The notes beneath the pieces were generated by a model that saw only the letters and a list, made by a program, of their open reading frames with translations, had not been told where the DNA came from and made no database searches. This document shows positions 53,636 to 63,074 of a stretch of DNA of 64,000 nucleotides, piece by piece. The position numbers and the translations under genes are program-made. Within the stretch, counting starts at the first letter, position 1. Every line of letters starts with the position of its first letter. Source of the stretch: Mycobacterium marseillense (GTDB taxonomy: Bacteria > Actinomycetota > Actinomycetes > Mycobacteriales > Mycobacteriaceae); NCBI RefSeq assembly GCF_010731675.1, contig NZ_AP022584.1:3658001-3722000 (forward strand), written 5' to 3'.

Positions 53636-55417
53636 TCATGCGTCCTCCTCGCATCCGGTCAGCCGGAACCAATAGAACCCGTGTCCCGGCAGTGTCAGCA
53701 GGTAGGGCAGGTGACCGATGCGCGGAAACTCCACCTGCCCGGTCAGCTCGACCGGCGTGCATCCACTCCAATGCTGCAGATTCAGTTCAATAGGCTGCGG
53801 GAACCGCGACAGGTTGTTGACGCACAGCACGGTGTCGCCGTCTTGCCCGTCAGCGGACACCTGCCGCACGAAGGCCAGCACCGACGGGTTCGAGCCGCCC
53901 AGCTCCTCGAAGGTTCCGATCGCGAAGGCCTCGTGGCGGCGCCGCACCGCCAGCATCGTCCGGGTGAAGTTGAGCAGCGACGTATTCGTGTCGCGTTGCG
54001 CCTCGACGTTGACCGCCTGATAGCCGTAGACGGAGTCCTGGCTGGGCGGCAGATAGAGCCGCCCGGGGTTCGCCTTGGAGAAGCCCGCGTTGCGGTCCGG
54101 CGTCCACTGCATCGGGGTGCGCACCCCGTCGCGGTCACCCAGCCAGATCACGTCGCCCATGCCGATCTCGTCGCCGTAGTAGAGGACGGGCGAGCCGGGC
54201 AGCGACAGCAGCAGCGCGGTGAACAGCTCGATCTGGTTGCGGTCGTTGTCCAGCAGGGGCGCCAGCCGGCGGCGAATGCCGACGTTCGCCTTCATCCGCG
54301 GATCCTTGGCGTACTCCGAGTACATGTAGTCGCGCTCTTCGTCGGTGACCATTTCCAGCGTCAACTCGTCGTGGTTACGCAGGAAGATCCCCCACTGGGC
54401 CAGGTCGGGGATCTCGGGCGTCTGGGCCAGGATCTCCGAGATCGGGAACCGCGATTCGCGGCGGACCGCCATGAAGATGCGCGGCATCAGCGGGAAGTGA
54501 AACGCCATGTGACATTCGTCGCCGCCGGTGGTGGCGTCGCCGAAGTACTCGACGACGTCGGCCGGCCACTGGTTGGCCTCGGCCAGCAGCACCCGGCCCG
54601 GGAATTCGTCGTCGATGACCTTGCGGACGCGCTTGAGGAAGGCGTGCGTCTCCGGCAGGTTCTCGCAGTTGGTGCCCTCCCGTTCGAACAGGTAGGGCAC
54701 CGCGTCCAGGCGGAACCCGTCGATACCCAGCTCGAGCCAGAAGCGCAACACGTCGATCATCGCTTCCTGCACGGCCGGGTTGTCGTAGTTCAGGTCCGGC
54801 TGATGAGAGAAGAACCGGTGCCAGTAGAACTGCTTGCGCACCGGGTCGAAGGTCCAGTTGGACTCCTCGGTGTCGATGAAGATGATCCGCGCGTCGGTGT
54901 AGCGCTCGCTGGTGTCGCTCCACACGTAGTAGTCGCCGTAGGGGCCGTCGGGGTCGTGGCGGGACTCCTGGAACCAGGGGTGGGAATCGGAGGTGTGGTT
55001 CATCACCAGGTCGGTGATGACCCGGATGCCCCGCTCGTGCGCGGCGTTGAGCAGCGCGACGAAATCCTCGACCGTCCCGAACTCGGGCAGCACCTTGTAG
55101 AAGTCCCGGATGTCATAGCCGCCGTCGCGCAGGGGCGAGTCGTAGAACGGGGGCAGCCAGATGCAGTCGATGCCCAGCCACTGCAGGTAGTCCAGCTGCG
55201 CTAGCAGTCCGCGCAGGTCACCCGCACCGTCGGCGTTGGCGTCGAAGAACGCGCGGACCAGCACCTCATAGAACACGGCGTGCTTGAACCACGTCGGATC
55301 GGTAGGCAGCGCGGCGGCATTGTTGAAGTCCTCGGCGTCGGGGTGCTCGACCACGCCATCCTGGACGTGACTGCCCCCTTCGGGATGGTGCTCGACAGCT
55401 TCTCGTGCGTCGTTCAT
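53636..55417 (-). CDS. treS: Trehalose synthase
   Basis: This 593-residue GH13 enzyme interconverts trehalose and maltose. The catalytic residues are Asp238 ([13 protein letters not shown]), Glu280 (LLAEANQWP) and a stabilising Asp in LRNHDELTL near 350. [12 protein letters not shown] and [10 protein letters not shown] are also GH13 hallmarks. With mak downstream it feeds the GlgE pathway. The start is ATG 55417, though a GTG three codons upstream is possible. A weak SigF-like box (55437-55462) with a poor -35 lies upstream. Confidence 0.95.
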   Translation of the reverse strand: MNDAREAVEHHPEGGSHVQDGVVEHPDAEDFNNAAALPTDPTWFKHAVFYEVLVRAFFDANADGAGDLRGLLAQLDYLQWLGIDCIWLPPFYDSPLRDGGYDIRDFYKVLPEFGTVEDFVALLNAAHERGIRVITDLVMNHTSDSHPWFQESRHDPDGPYGDYYVWSDTSERYTDARIIFIDTEESNWTFDPVRKQFYWHRFFSHQPDLNYDNPAVQEAMIDVLRFWLELGIDGFRLDAVPYLFEREGTNCENLPETHAFLKRVRKVIDDEFPGRVLLAEANQWPADVVEYFGDATTGGDECHMAFHFPLMPRIFMAVRRESRFPISEILAQTPEIPDLAQWGIFLRNHDELTLEMVTDEERDYMYSEYAKDPRMKANVGIRRRLAPLLDNDRNQIELFTALLLSLPGSPVLYYGDEIGMGDVIWLGDRDGVRTPMQWTPDRNAGFSKANPGRLYLPPSQDSVYGYQAVNVEAQRDTNTSLLNFTRTMLAVRRRHEAFAIGTFEELGGSNPSVLAFVRQVSADGQDGDTVLCVNNLSRFPQPIELNLQHWSGCTPVELTGQVEFPRIGHLPYLLTLPGHGFYWFRLTGCEEDA

Positions 55418-55538
55418 CAAATCCACGATGCCACGGGTACCCGAGGCGCGACATTCGGAATCACGCCCAGACCTGGGCGACGAAACACGGCCGGGGGCAA
55501 ACGAATTGGCCGCCGGACGGGTCTCGTGGCCGCGTCTG

Positions 55539-56597
55539 TCAGGCCGGCGGCCCCTCCGCCAGGGTGATGTTCGCGGTGCGGTCGCCGCCGTCAGCGGAAC
55601 GGTAATGCACCGCGATGTTGTCCCCGGGGTGGTGCGGGACGAGCACCTCGGTCATGGACGTCGCCCCGGTGATCGCGACGTTGTCGACGCCGGTGATGAC
55701 GTCGCCGGCGGCGATCCCGGCACCCCCGGCGGGGCCGCCGTTGACCACGCGCTGCACGCGGGCGCCGTTGCCGTTGTTGTCCATGACGCCCAGCCCCAAA
55801 AATGCGGTGGGGCCGATGTGCACCGTGTTGGAACCGGCGCCGGCCCTGATCTGGCCGGCGACGCCCATCGCGCGGCCGATGGGAATGGCGAAGCCCTGCC
55901 CGCCGGACATCTTGTAGCTGTCGGTGGCGGCGGTGTCCACGCCGATCACCTGCCCGGCGTTGTTCACCATGGGACCGCCGGAGTCGCCCGGCCTGATCGG
56001 CGCGTCGGCCTGGATGAGGCCGCCCAGATTCTCCTGCGCGCCGGTCAGCGTGTCGGTCGCCGAGACGCTCTGGTTGAGCGCGACGACCTTGCCGGTGACC
56101 GCGCTGGGGGTGCCGCCCTGACCGCCGGCGTTGCCCAGGGCGACGATCGGCTCGCCCACCGTGGCCTCGCCACCGATGGCGGCGGTGGGCAGCCCGGCGG
56201 CGCCGCGCAGCTGCAACACCGCGATGTCTTGCGTGCGGTCGTAGCCGACCACGTCGACCGCGTAGGTCTGCCCGTTGCCGACGTCGAAGGCGCTGATGTC
56301 GGTGGCCCCCGAGATCACGTGGTTGTTGGTCAGCACCACACCGTTCGGGTCGATCACGATGCCGGTGCCGGCGCCCACGGCGTTGTTGTAGCCGAACTTG
56401 GTGTCGATGTTGACCACCTGCGGCCCCACCTGACCGACCATCGCCGACGGGTCCAGCGGCAGCGCGGGCGGCGCCGCGGTCGCCGGCCCGGCGGCCAGTC
56501 CGACGCCGATACCGGCGTGCAGACCGAGGCCGAGCGCGACCACGGCCAGCACGCTGACCACCCTGGACCAGACCGAGCGGTGGTGCGATTTGCTCAT
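55539..56597 (-). CDS. pepA: Secreted serine protease PepA (HtrA-like, Mtb32A)
   Basis: This 352-residue secreted trypsin-like protease has a signal peptide (about 1-43, ending near ATAAPPA). The triad is His93 (LTNNHVI), Asp124 ([10 protein letters not shown]) and Ser206 (RPGDSGGPM). A PDZ domain fills the C-terminal third, with [19 protein letters not shown] at its start and GDVITGVDN inside. In M. tuberculosis it is the Mtb32A antigen (Rv0125). GGAGGGTGTC precedes the ATG. It is divergent from the F420-type oxidase gene. Confidence 0.95.
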   Translation of the reverse strand: MSKSHHRSVWSRVVSVLAVVALGLGLHAGIGVGLAAGPATAAPPALPLDPSAMVGQVGPQVVNIDTKFGYNNAVGAGTGIVIDPNGVVLTNNHVISGATDISAFDVGNGQTYAVDVVGYDRTQDIAVLQLRGAAGLPTAAIGGEATVGEPIVALGNAGGQGGTPSAVTGKVVALNQSVSATDTLTGAQENLGGLIQADAPIRPGDSGGPMVNNAGQVIGVDTAATDSYKMSGGQGFAIPIGRAMGVAGQIRAGAGSNTVHIGPTAFLGLGVMDNNGNGARVQRVVNGGPAGGAGIAAGDVITGVDNVAITGATSMTEVLVPHHPGDNIAVHYRSADGGDRTANITLAEGPPA

Positions 56598-56759
56598 CGG
56601 TGACACCCTCCTGCTTCGCCGTCAACAACAACTGTCCCGGCCTCAGGCTCTGGGCGGCACAATTTGTGTACATAACCGTAATGCAGGTAGCTATGCACGG
56701 CATGTGTCAGGTTCTCGCGGGCGCTGCTCTCACGCACGGCGCGCCCCTAAGCTGACGCC

Positions 56760-57185
56760 GTGGGCGAATTCGACCCGCGGGCCAGGTTCACCGAGTCCCC
56801 GGTAGCGCGGTTGGGCACCGTCACGCCGGGCGGCGCGCCACACCTGGTGCCGGTGGTCTTCGCGGTCGCCGCCGACCCGGTGAGCGGCCAGGACGTCGTG
56901 TACACCGCCGTCGACGCGAAACCGAAGACCACACGGCGGCTGCGCCGGCTGGCCAACATCGACGCCAACCCCCTTGTGAGCCTGCTGGTGGACCACTACG
57001 CCGATGACTGGACGCGGCTGTGGTGGGTGCGAGTCGACGGTGTCGCGACCGTCCACGACGATGGCCAGGCCCTGGAGGTTGGGCGCCGGCTGCTGCGCGC
57101 GAAATACCCTCAATACCAATCGGTTTCGCTGGACGGTCCGGTGATCGCCGTCGCCGTGCACCGCTGGTCGAGCTGGCATCACTGA
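56760..57185 (+). CDS. F420-binding pyridoxamine-oxidase-fold protein (Rv0121c-like)
   Basis: This 141-residue split-barrel protein of the PNPOx-like FDOR-B group shows [45 protein letters not shown] and [25 protein letters not shown]. These resemble F420-dependent biliverdin reductase-like proteins. Cofactor preference for F420 is inferred from mycobacterial relatives. The start is GTG 56760. From memory it corresponds to Rv0121c next to fusA2. The PE_PGRS2 and Rv0122-Rv0123 genes I recall between this and pepA are absent. Confidence 0.87.
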   Translation: MGEFDPRARFTESPVARLGTVTPGGAPHLVPVVFAVAADPVSGQDVVYTAVDAKPKTTRRLRRLANIDANPLVSLLVDHYADDWTRLWWVRVDGVATVHDDGQALEVGRRLLRAKYPQYQSVSLDGPVIAVAVHRWSSWHH

Positions 57186-57267
57186 TCCGCCGCCTGCGCA
57201 CGCCTGCCAGCGCGCGGCGGCCCATCTGGCCCGACGGTCTTGTGGTCGACGGAAGTTGGGTGAATGG

Positions 57268-57288
57268 TAGCTAGATAGGTGCTAGCTA
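57268..57288 (+). promoter_or_regulatory. CTAG-rich inverted repeat upstream of fusA2
   Basis: TAGCTAG (57268-57274) and CTAGCTA (57282-57288) form a perfect 7+7 inverted repeat with a 7-base spacer, ending 22 bases before fusA2. Three CTAG tetranucleotides in 22 bases is notable in high-GC DNA. It overlaps a possible -10 (TAGATA) and precedes the GGAGGA ribosome site. It may be an operator. Confidence 0.5.
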
Positions 57289-57310
57289 GCCCGGCAACCT
57301 GGAGGAAGTC

Positions 57311-59479
57311 ATGGCGGACAAGACAACTACTTCCCAAGGCGCGGGAAGCGCTCCTACCGCCAACGGTCCGGATGAGATTCGCAACGTGGTTCTGGTGGGA
57401 CCGTCCGGCGGCGGCAAAACCACTCTCGTCGAAGCGCTGTTGGTCGCCGCCGGTGTGTTGACGCGAAGCGGCTCGGTGGCGGACGGCAGCACGGTCTGCG
57501 ACTACGACGAGGCCGAGATCCGCCAGCAACGGTCGGTGGGCGTCGCCGTGGCGTCCCTGTCGCACGACGGTGTCAAGGTCAATCTGGTCGACACACCCGG
57601 CTACGCCGACTTCGTCGGGGAACTGCGGGCCGGGCTGCGGGCCGCCGATTGCGCGCTGTTCGTGATCGCGGCCAACGAAGGCGTCGACGAGCCCACCAAA
57701 TCGCTGTGGCAGGAGTGCAAGCAGGTCGGCATGCCCCGCGCCGTGGTGATCACCAAGCTCGACCACGCCCGCGCGAATTATCAGGAGGCGCTGGCGGCGG
57801 CGCAGAATGCGTTCGGCGACAAGGTCTTACCGCTGTACCTACCGACCGGGCTGCCCTCGTGCCAGGGGTTGATCGGGCTGCTGTCGCAGGCGCGCTACGA
57901 ATACGCCGACGGGAAGCGCACCGTGCAGGCGCCGGACCCGTCGGACGCCGAGCAGATCGAGGAAGCGCGCGGCGCCCTGATCGAAGGGATCATCGAGGAG
58001 TCCGAGGACGAGTCGCTGATGGAGCGGTATCTGGGCGGTGAGTCCATCGACGAAGGCGTCCTCATCGCCGACCTGGAGCGGGCCGTCGCCAGGGGGTCGT
58101 TCTTCCCGGTGATCCCGGTCTGCAGCACCACCGGCGTGGGCACGTACGAACTGCTCGAGGTCGCCACCCGCGGGTTCCCGTCGCCGATGGAACACCCGCT
58201 GCCGGAGGTCTTTACGCAACTCGGCGCCCCGCACGCCAGCCTGACGTGTGACACCGGCTCGCCGTTGCTCGCGGAGGTGGTGAAGACGACGTCGGACCCC
58301 TACGTGGGCAGGGTCAGCCTGGTCCGGGTGTTTTCCGGGACCATCAGGCCCGACACGACGATTCATGTGTCGGGCCATTTCGCGTCGTTCTTCGGGACGG
58401 CCAACGGCTCCGGCTCCGGGGGCCACGCGCACCCCGATCACGACGAGGACGAGCGCGTCGGGGTGCTGTCCTTCCCGCTGGGCAAGCAGCAGCGGCCGGC
58501 CACGGCCGTGGTGGCCGGCGATATCTGCGCGATCGGCAAGCTGAGTCGCGCCGAGACCGGCGACACCCTTTCGGACAAGGCGGAGCCGCTGGTTCTCAAA
58601 CCCTGGACCATGCCCGAGCCCCTGCTGCCGGTGGCGATCGCCGCCCACGCCAAGACCGACGAGGACAAGCTGTCGGTGGGACTGGGCCGGTTGGCGGCCG
58701 AGGACCCGACCCTGCGGATCGAGCAGAATCAGGAGACCCACCAGGTCGTGCTGTGGTGCATGGGTGAGTCCCACGCCGGTGTGGTACTCGACGCGCTGGC
58801 CAACCGGTACGGCGTCACCGTGGACACGGTGGAGTTGCGCGTCCCGTTGCGAGAAACCTTCAGCGGCAAGGCGAAAGGCCATGGCCGTCACGTCAAGCAG
58901 TCGGGAGGGCACGGCCAGTACGCGGTGTGCGACATCGAGGTGGAGCCGCTGCCGGAAGGCTCGGGCTTCGAGTTCGTGGACAAGGTGGTCGGCGGGGCGG
59001 TGCCGCGGCAGTTCATTCCGAGCGTCGAGAAGGGGGTGCGCGCCCAGATGGAGAAGGGGGTGCACGCGGGCTACCCGGTGGTCGACATCCGCGTCACCCT
59101 GCTCGATGGCAAGGCGCACAGCGTCGACTCGTCGGACTTCGCGTTCCAGATGGCCGGCTCGCTGGCGCTGCGCGAGGCCGCCGCCGCCACGAAGGTGGCG
59201 CTGCTCGAGCCCCTCGACGAGATCTCGGTGCTGGTGCCCGACGATTTCGTCGGCGCGGTGATGGGCGATCTGTCCAGCAGGCGCGGCCGGGTCCTCGGGT
59301 CCGACACCGCGGGCAACGAACGCACCGTGGTCAAGGCCGAGGTGCCCCAGGTCGAGCTGACCCGCTACGCCATCGACCTGCGGTCGCTGGCGCACGGCGC
59401 CGCCTCGTTCACCCGGTCGTTCGCCCGCTACGAACCCATGCCGGAGTCCGCCGCGGCCCGGGTCAACGCCGGCGTCTGA
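57311..59479 (+). CDS. fusA2: Elongation factor G paralogue (EF-G2)
   Basis: This 722-residue EF-G-like GTPase has G1 GPSGGGKTT (30-38), G3 DTPG (94-97) and G4 TKLD (148-151, Thr replacing the common Asn). Domain II carries an unusual insert near 365-380, GGHAHPDHDEDE, which could bind metal ions. I recall that M. smegmatis EF-G2 binds GTP but lacks ribosome-stimulated GTPase activity, so its role is uncertain. A GGAGGA site precedes the ATG. It follows the F420-fold gene by 125 bases. Confidence 0.93.
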   Translation: MADKTTTSQGAGSAPTANGPDEIRNVVLVGPSGGGKTTLVEALLVAAGVLTRSGSVADGSTVCDYDEAEIRQQRSVGVAVASLSHDGVKVNLVDTPGYADFVGELRAGLRAADCALFVIAANEGVDEPTKSLWQECKQVGMPRAVVITKLDHARANYQEALAAAQNAFGDKVLPLYLPTGLPSCQGLIGLLSQARYEYADGKRTVQAPDPSDAEQIEEARGALIEGIIEESEDESLMERYLGGESIDEGVLIADLERAVARGSFFPVIPVCSTTGVGTYELLEVATRGFPSPMEHPLPEVFTQLGAPHASLTCDTGSPLLAEVVKTTSDPYVGRVSLVRVFSGTIRPDTTIHVSGHFASFFGTANGSGSGGHAHPDHDEDERVGVLSFPLGKQQRPATAVVAGDICAIGKLSRAETGDTLSDKAEPLVLKPWTMPEPLLPVAIAAHAKTDEDKLSVGLGRLAAEDPTLRIEQNQETHQVVLWCMGESHAGVVLDALANRYGVTVDTVELRVPLRETFSGKAKGHGRHVKQSGGHGQYAVCDIEVEPLPEGSGFEFVDKVVGGAVPRQFIPSVEKGVRAQMEKGVHAGYPVVDIRVTLLDGKAHSVDSSDFAFQMAGSLALREAAAATKVALLEPLDEISVLVPDDFVGAVMGDLSSRRGRVLGSDTAGNERTVVKAEVPQVELTRYAIDLRSLAHGAASFTRSFARYEPMPESAAARVNAGV

Positions 59480-59492
59480 TCCGCCGGGATTT

Positions 59493-61073
59493 CTAGGCCC
59501 CGCGGCCGAACTGTTGGGCGACGGCGCGCCGGTCCAGCGAGCCTTTGGCGGTGTGCGGCAACTCCGCCGCCTGCTGGAAGCCGGTCGGCACCTCGAAGGG
59601 GGCCAACCGATCTCGGCAGAACGAGGCCAGCTCGTCGGCCGTCGGCGCGGCCGATCCGCGCGCGACGATCACCGCGGCCACGGTCTCGCCGTACAGCGCG
59701 TCCGGCCTGCCGAACACGGCCACCTCTAGGACGTCGGGGTGGCTGGCCAGCACCGCCTCGACCCGCTCCGGCGAGATCTTCTCCCCGCCCCGGTTGATGA
59801 GTTCCTTGATGCGGCCCCGGATCACGAGGTCGCCGGCCGGCGACAGCGTCCCGAGGTCGCCGGTGTGCAACCACCCCCGCGTGAAGTTGGCGTCGGTGAT
59901 CGACGGGTCGCCGAGGTAGCCCCGCACCACGGTGGGGCCGTGCAGCCAGAGCTCGCCGACGGTCTCGGCGGGCAACGACTGACCGTCGGGCCCAACGATC
60001 CGGATTTCGGGCCCCGTCGAGCGGCCGACGAGACCCGGTGTGGCGCCGGGGTTTTCGCTGTGCCCCCCGCCTTCGGCCGCCGTGGTCGCGACCTGGTGGG
60101 TCGCCTCGGTCATCCCGAACGCGCACACCACCGGGGCCGAGAACGTGTCCTGCAAGGCCTGCGCCGTCTCGGCGGTGAGCGGCGCGCTGCAGCTGCGGAT
60201 GAACCGCAGGGCGCCGGTGCTGGCGGGCCGCTCGGTTCGGGCCCGTTCCAACAGGATCTGATGAATGGTCGGGACGGCTGTGTACCAGGTGGCCCGGACC
60301 GTCTCGATGTCATCCCAGAACGTGTGCGCCGAGAAGCGTCCGCCCGAGGGCAGCAACACCGATCCCCCGGACGCCAGGGTGGCCAGCAGCGCGGCGAGCA
60401 GGCCGTGGCCGTGGTAGAGCGGCATCACCGCGACGGTCGAATCCCGCTCCCCCAGAGCGTATCCGGCGACGATGGCCGCGACCGAGCCGGCAATGTTGTC
60501 GCGCGTCCAGGGAACCATCTTGGGCATGCCGGTGGTGCCGCCGGTGAACATGATCATGGCATCGTCGTCGCGCAGGCCCTGCGGCGTCGCAACGTCGCGC
60601 TGCGGTGCGCCGCTGACGTCCAGGCTGACTGCCGGGTCGGCGTCGCCGACGCTCACCGCGATGCGCCAGGCCGGCGGTGCCGCCTCGACGTGATCCCGGG
60701 GCTGGTCGACGAGCACCGCCCGCGCGCCCACCGCCTCGCTGCGGGCGCGCTGCTCGCTGTCGGGCAGAGCCGGATCGAGCGGGGCCACAACGAGCTCCGC
60801 ACGCGACGCCGCCAGTAGCCCGACCACGAATTCGGCGTTGCTGCCGGCACACAGCGCGACTCGGTCACCCGCCTGTAGGCCGCCGGCCTTCAGTTGTGCG
60901 GCGAGATCGTCGACCAGCCGGGTCAAGTCGCGGTAGCTGACCGGGACGCGTTCGGCGGTGACGACCAGCGCGCACGCCTGCGGCGACCGCCGCGCCACCG
61001 TCTCGACCAGGTCGGCGATGCGCGGGCCGGCGGGCCCCGTGACCTCTTCGCCGGTTGTCGAATCGGGTCCCAT
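59493..61073 (-). CDS. fadD7: Acyl-CoA synthetase FadD7
   Basis: This 526-residue ANL-superfamily adenylating enzyme has FTGGTTGMPK (176-185), VCAFGMTEATHQ, GWLHTGDLG and RGRIKELINRGGEKISP, with a C-terminal catalytic Lys in KGSLDRRA. It resembles oxalyl-CoA synthetases (AAE3 type), which fits the adjacent oxcA gene encoding oxalyl-CoA decarboxylase. Together they could convert oxalate to formyl-CoA. The ATG at 61073 was chosen. It is divergent from oxcA across 264 bases. Confidence 0.9.
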   Translation of the reverse strand: MGPDSTTGEEVTGPAGPRIADLVETVARRSPQACALVVTAERVPVSYRDLTRLVDDLAAQLKAGGLQAGDRVALCAGSNAEFVVGLLAASRAELVVAPLDPALPDSEQRARSEAVGARAVLVDQPRDHVEAAPPAWRIAVSVGDADPAVSLDVSGAPQRDVATPQGLRDDDAMIMFTGGTTGMPKMVPWTRDNIAGSVAAIVAGYALGERDSTVAVMPLYHGHGLLAALLATLASGGSVLLPSGGRFSAHTFWDDIETVRATWYTAVPTIHQILLERARTERPASTGALRFIRSCSAPLTAETAQALQDTFSAPVVCAFGMTEATHQVATTAAEGGGHSENPGATPGLVGRSTGPEIRIVGPDGQSLPAETVGELWLHGPTVVRGYLGDPSITDANFTRGWLHTGDLGTLSPAGDLVIRGRIKELINRGGEKISPERVEAVLASHPDVLEVAVFGRPDALYGETVAAVIVARGSAAPTADELASFCRDRLAPFEVPTGFQQAAELPHTAKGSLDRRAVAQQFGRGA

Positions 61074-61337
61074 CGCCGCGCTCCTTCCCCACGTTTGCCG
61101 TGCTCGTGGCCGTCGATGCCACCCTGCCGGGCGGGGCTCTCGCCCGTCCAATACCGATTCACTCACGCCCGATAAATGTCGGCTATCAAAGCGCGGCCGC
61201 ACCGCGTCGACCTGCGGCGATAGACATGGTCAATCGTCGGATAGCGCCCTCGACTTGGACACGCGCCGCGCGTCGGGGTCACAGTGTTGGCTAAGGATGG
61301 CTAGGCAGTACCGTCCGCCGCACCCGAGGAGTCGCAC
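61074..61337. promoter_or_regulatory. Divergent fadD7/oxcA promoter with GATA repeats
   Basis: This 264-base gap has no credible ORF. It contains GATA-N9-TATC (61171-61187) and two GATAG copies at 61219-61223 and 61240-61244, one CGATAG and one GGATAG. Spaced GATA/TATC elements with about two helical turns between them could be LysR sites, for example for OxyS, encoded downstream of oxcA. GAGGAG lies before the oxcA ATG. Confidence 0.35.
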
Positions 61338-63074
61338 ATGTCCACCGTTTCGGCGTCGGGAAGCGACGCGCAGGGGCCGGCCCGCGTGCTCGACGGCTTC
61401 CACCTCGTGGTGGAGGCGCTCAAGGCCAACGACGTCCAGACCATCTACGGCCTCGTCGGCATCCCGATCACCGACCTCGCCCGCACCGCGCAGGCGTCGG
61501 GCATCCGCTATATCGGCTTTCGGCAGGAGGCCTCGGCCGGCAACGCCGCGGCGGCCGCCGGATTCCTCACCCGCCGCCCCGGCGTATGCCTCACGACGTC
61601 GGGGCCCGGGTTCCTCAACGCATTGCCGGCGTTGGCCAACGCCACGACGAACTGCTTCCCGATGATCCAGATCTCCGGCTCGAGCGACCGGGCGCTGGTG
61701 GATCTGCAGCGCGGTGACTACCAGGATCTCGACCAGCTCAACGCCGCCCGGCCGTTCGCGAAGGCGGCCTATCGGATCGACCGGATCGAGGACATCGGTC
61801 GCGGCGTCGCGCGCGCCATTCGCACCGCGGTCTCCGGTCGTCCCGGCGGCGTGTATCTCGACATCCCCGGCGACGTCCTGGGCCAGACCCTGCAGGCCTC
61901 GGGCGCCGCCGGCACGATCTGGCGGGTGGTCGACCCCGCGCCCCGTCAAGTGCCCGCACCCGACGCGGTCGATCGCGCGCTGGGCGTGCTGGCCCAGGCG
62001 CGACGGCCATTGATCGTGCTCGGCAAGGGTGCGGCGTATGCCCAGGCGGACAACGCGATTCGACGGTTCGTCGAGGCCACCGGGATTCCGTTCCTGCCCA
62101 TGTCCATGGCCAAGGGGCTACTACCCGATTCCCACCCGCAGTCCGCGGCGACCGCACGCTCGCTGGCGATCTCCCGCGCCGACGCCGTCCTGCTGATCGG
62201 CGCCCGGCTGAATTGGCTGCTGGGCCACGGGGAGTCGCCGCAATGGTCCGCCGACGCCACATTCGTACAGGTCGATATCGCGGCGACCGAATTCGACAGC
62301 AATCAGCCGATCGCCGCGCCGCTGGCCGGCGACATCGGCTCGGTGATGTCCGCGCTGTGCGACGCCGTGACCGCCCAACCCATCACCACGCCCGCGGACT
62401 GGACCCGTGAGCTGGCCGACCGCAAGGCACACAACGACGCCAAGATGCGCGAGCGCCTGGCCGAGGACCCCCACCCCATGCGGTTCTATAGCGCCCTGGG
62501 CGCGATTCGCGCTGTGCTGCAGGGCAACCGCGACGTGTACGTCGTCAACGAGGGCGCCAACGCGCTCGACCTGGCGCGCAACGTCATCGACATGGAGCTG
62601 CCGCGGCACCGGCTCGACACGGGAACCTGGGGCGTCATGGGAATCGGCATGGGCTACGCCATTGCGGCCGCCGTCGAGACCGGCAGGCCGGTCGTCGCGA
62701 TCGAGGGAGACAGCGCATTCGGCTTCAGCGGGATGGAGATCGAGACCATCTGTCGCTACCGGCTGCCGGTGACCGTCGTCATCCTCAACAACGGCGGCGT
62801 CTACCGCGGGGACGAGACCGCCGCACACCCGTCGGACCCGGCCCCCACCGTGCTGAACGCGCGGGCGCGCCACGAGCTGATCGCAGAGGCGTTCGGCGGC
62901 AAGGGTTATCACGTCACCACGCCCGGTGAGCTGCGCGCGGCGCTGACCGAGGCGATCGGGTCCGGGGGGCCGTCGGTCATCGACTGCGAGCTCGACCCGG
63001 CCGCGGGAGTGGAAAGCGGGCATCTGGCGAGCCTGAACCCGGCCCGCGCGGCCACGGTCAGCGGCGGCGGGTGA
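61338..63074 (+). CDS. oxcA: Oxalyl-CoA decarboxylase
   Basis: This 578-residue thiamine-diphosphate enzyme decarboxylates oxalyl-CoA to formyl-CoA. Glu64 (FRQEAS) is the cofactor-activating Glu, and the ThDP-Mg motif runs GDSAFGFSGME to NNGG near 455-485. An ADP-binding middle domain fits oxalyl-CoA decarboxylase more than acetolactate synthase. The gene pairs with fadD7, a probable oxalyl-CoA synthetase. It overlaps the convergent oxyS gene by 17 bases. Confidence 0.92.
   Translation: MSTVSASGSDAQGPARVLDGFHLVVEALKANDVQTIYGLVGIPITDLARTAQASGIRYIGFRQEASAGNAAAAAGFLTRRPGVCLTTSGPGFLNALPALANATTNCFPMIQISGSSDRALVDLQRGDYQDLDQLNAARPFAKAAYRIDRIEDIGRGVARAIRTAVSGRPGGVYLDIPGDVLGQTLQASGAAGTIWRVVDPAPRQVPAPDAVDRALGVLAQARRPLIVLGKGAAYAQADNAIRRFVEATGIPFLPMSMAKGLLPDSHPQSAATARSLAISRADAVLLIGARLNWLLGHGESPQWSADATFVQVDIAATEFDSNQPIAAPLAGDIGSVMSALCDAVTAQPITTPADWTRELADRKAHNDAKMRERLAEDPHPMRFYSALGAIRAVLQGNRDVYVVNEGANALDLARNVIDMELPRHRLDTGTWGVMGIGMGYAIAAAVETGRPVVAIEGDSAFGFSGMEIETICRYRLPVTVVILNNGGVYRGDETAAHPSDPAPTVLNARARHELIAEAFGGKGYHVTTPGELRAALTEAIGSGGPSVIDCELDPAAGVESGHLASLNPARAATVSGGG

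Noticed and set aside
51517..53793. A very long open frame on the plus strand opposite the DUF1275 and mak genes
   Set aside because: The minus-strand genes match known families over their full lengths. High GC suppresses stops on the opposite strand, and the antisense translation is rich in Arg, Gly and His without domains.
55437..55462. SigF-like promoter of treS
   Set aside because: The -10 GGGTAC is good, but the -35 (GATTC on the minus strand) has two mismatches. It is kept only as a weak possibility.
57839..59395. Minus-strand open frame inside fusA2
   Set aside because: The plus strand encodes a full EF-G-like protein with intact G motifs, so the opposite frame is a compositional shadow.
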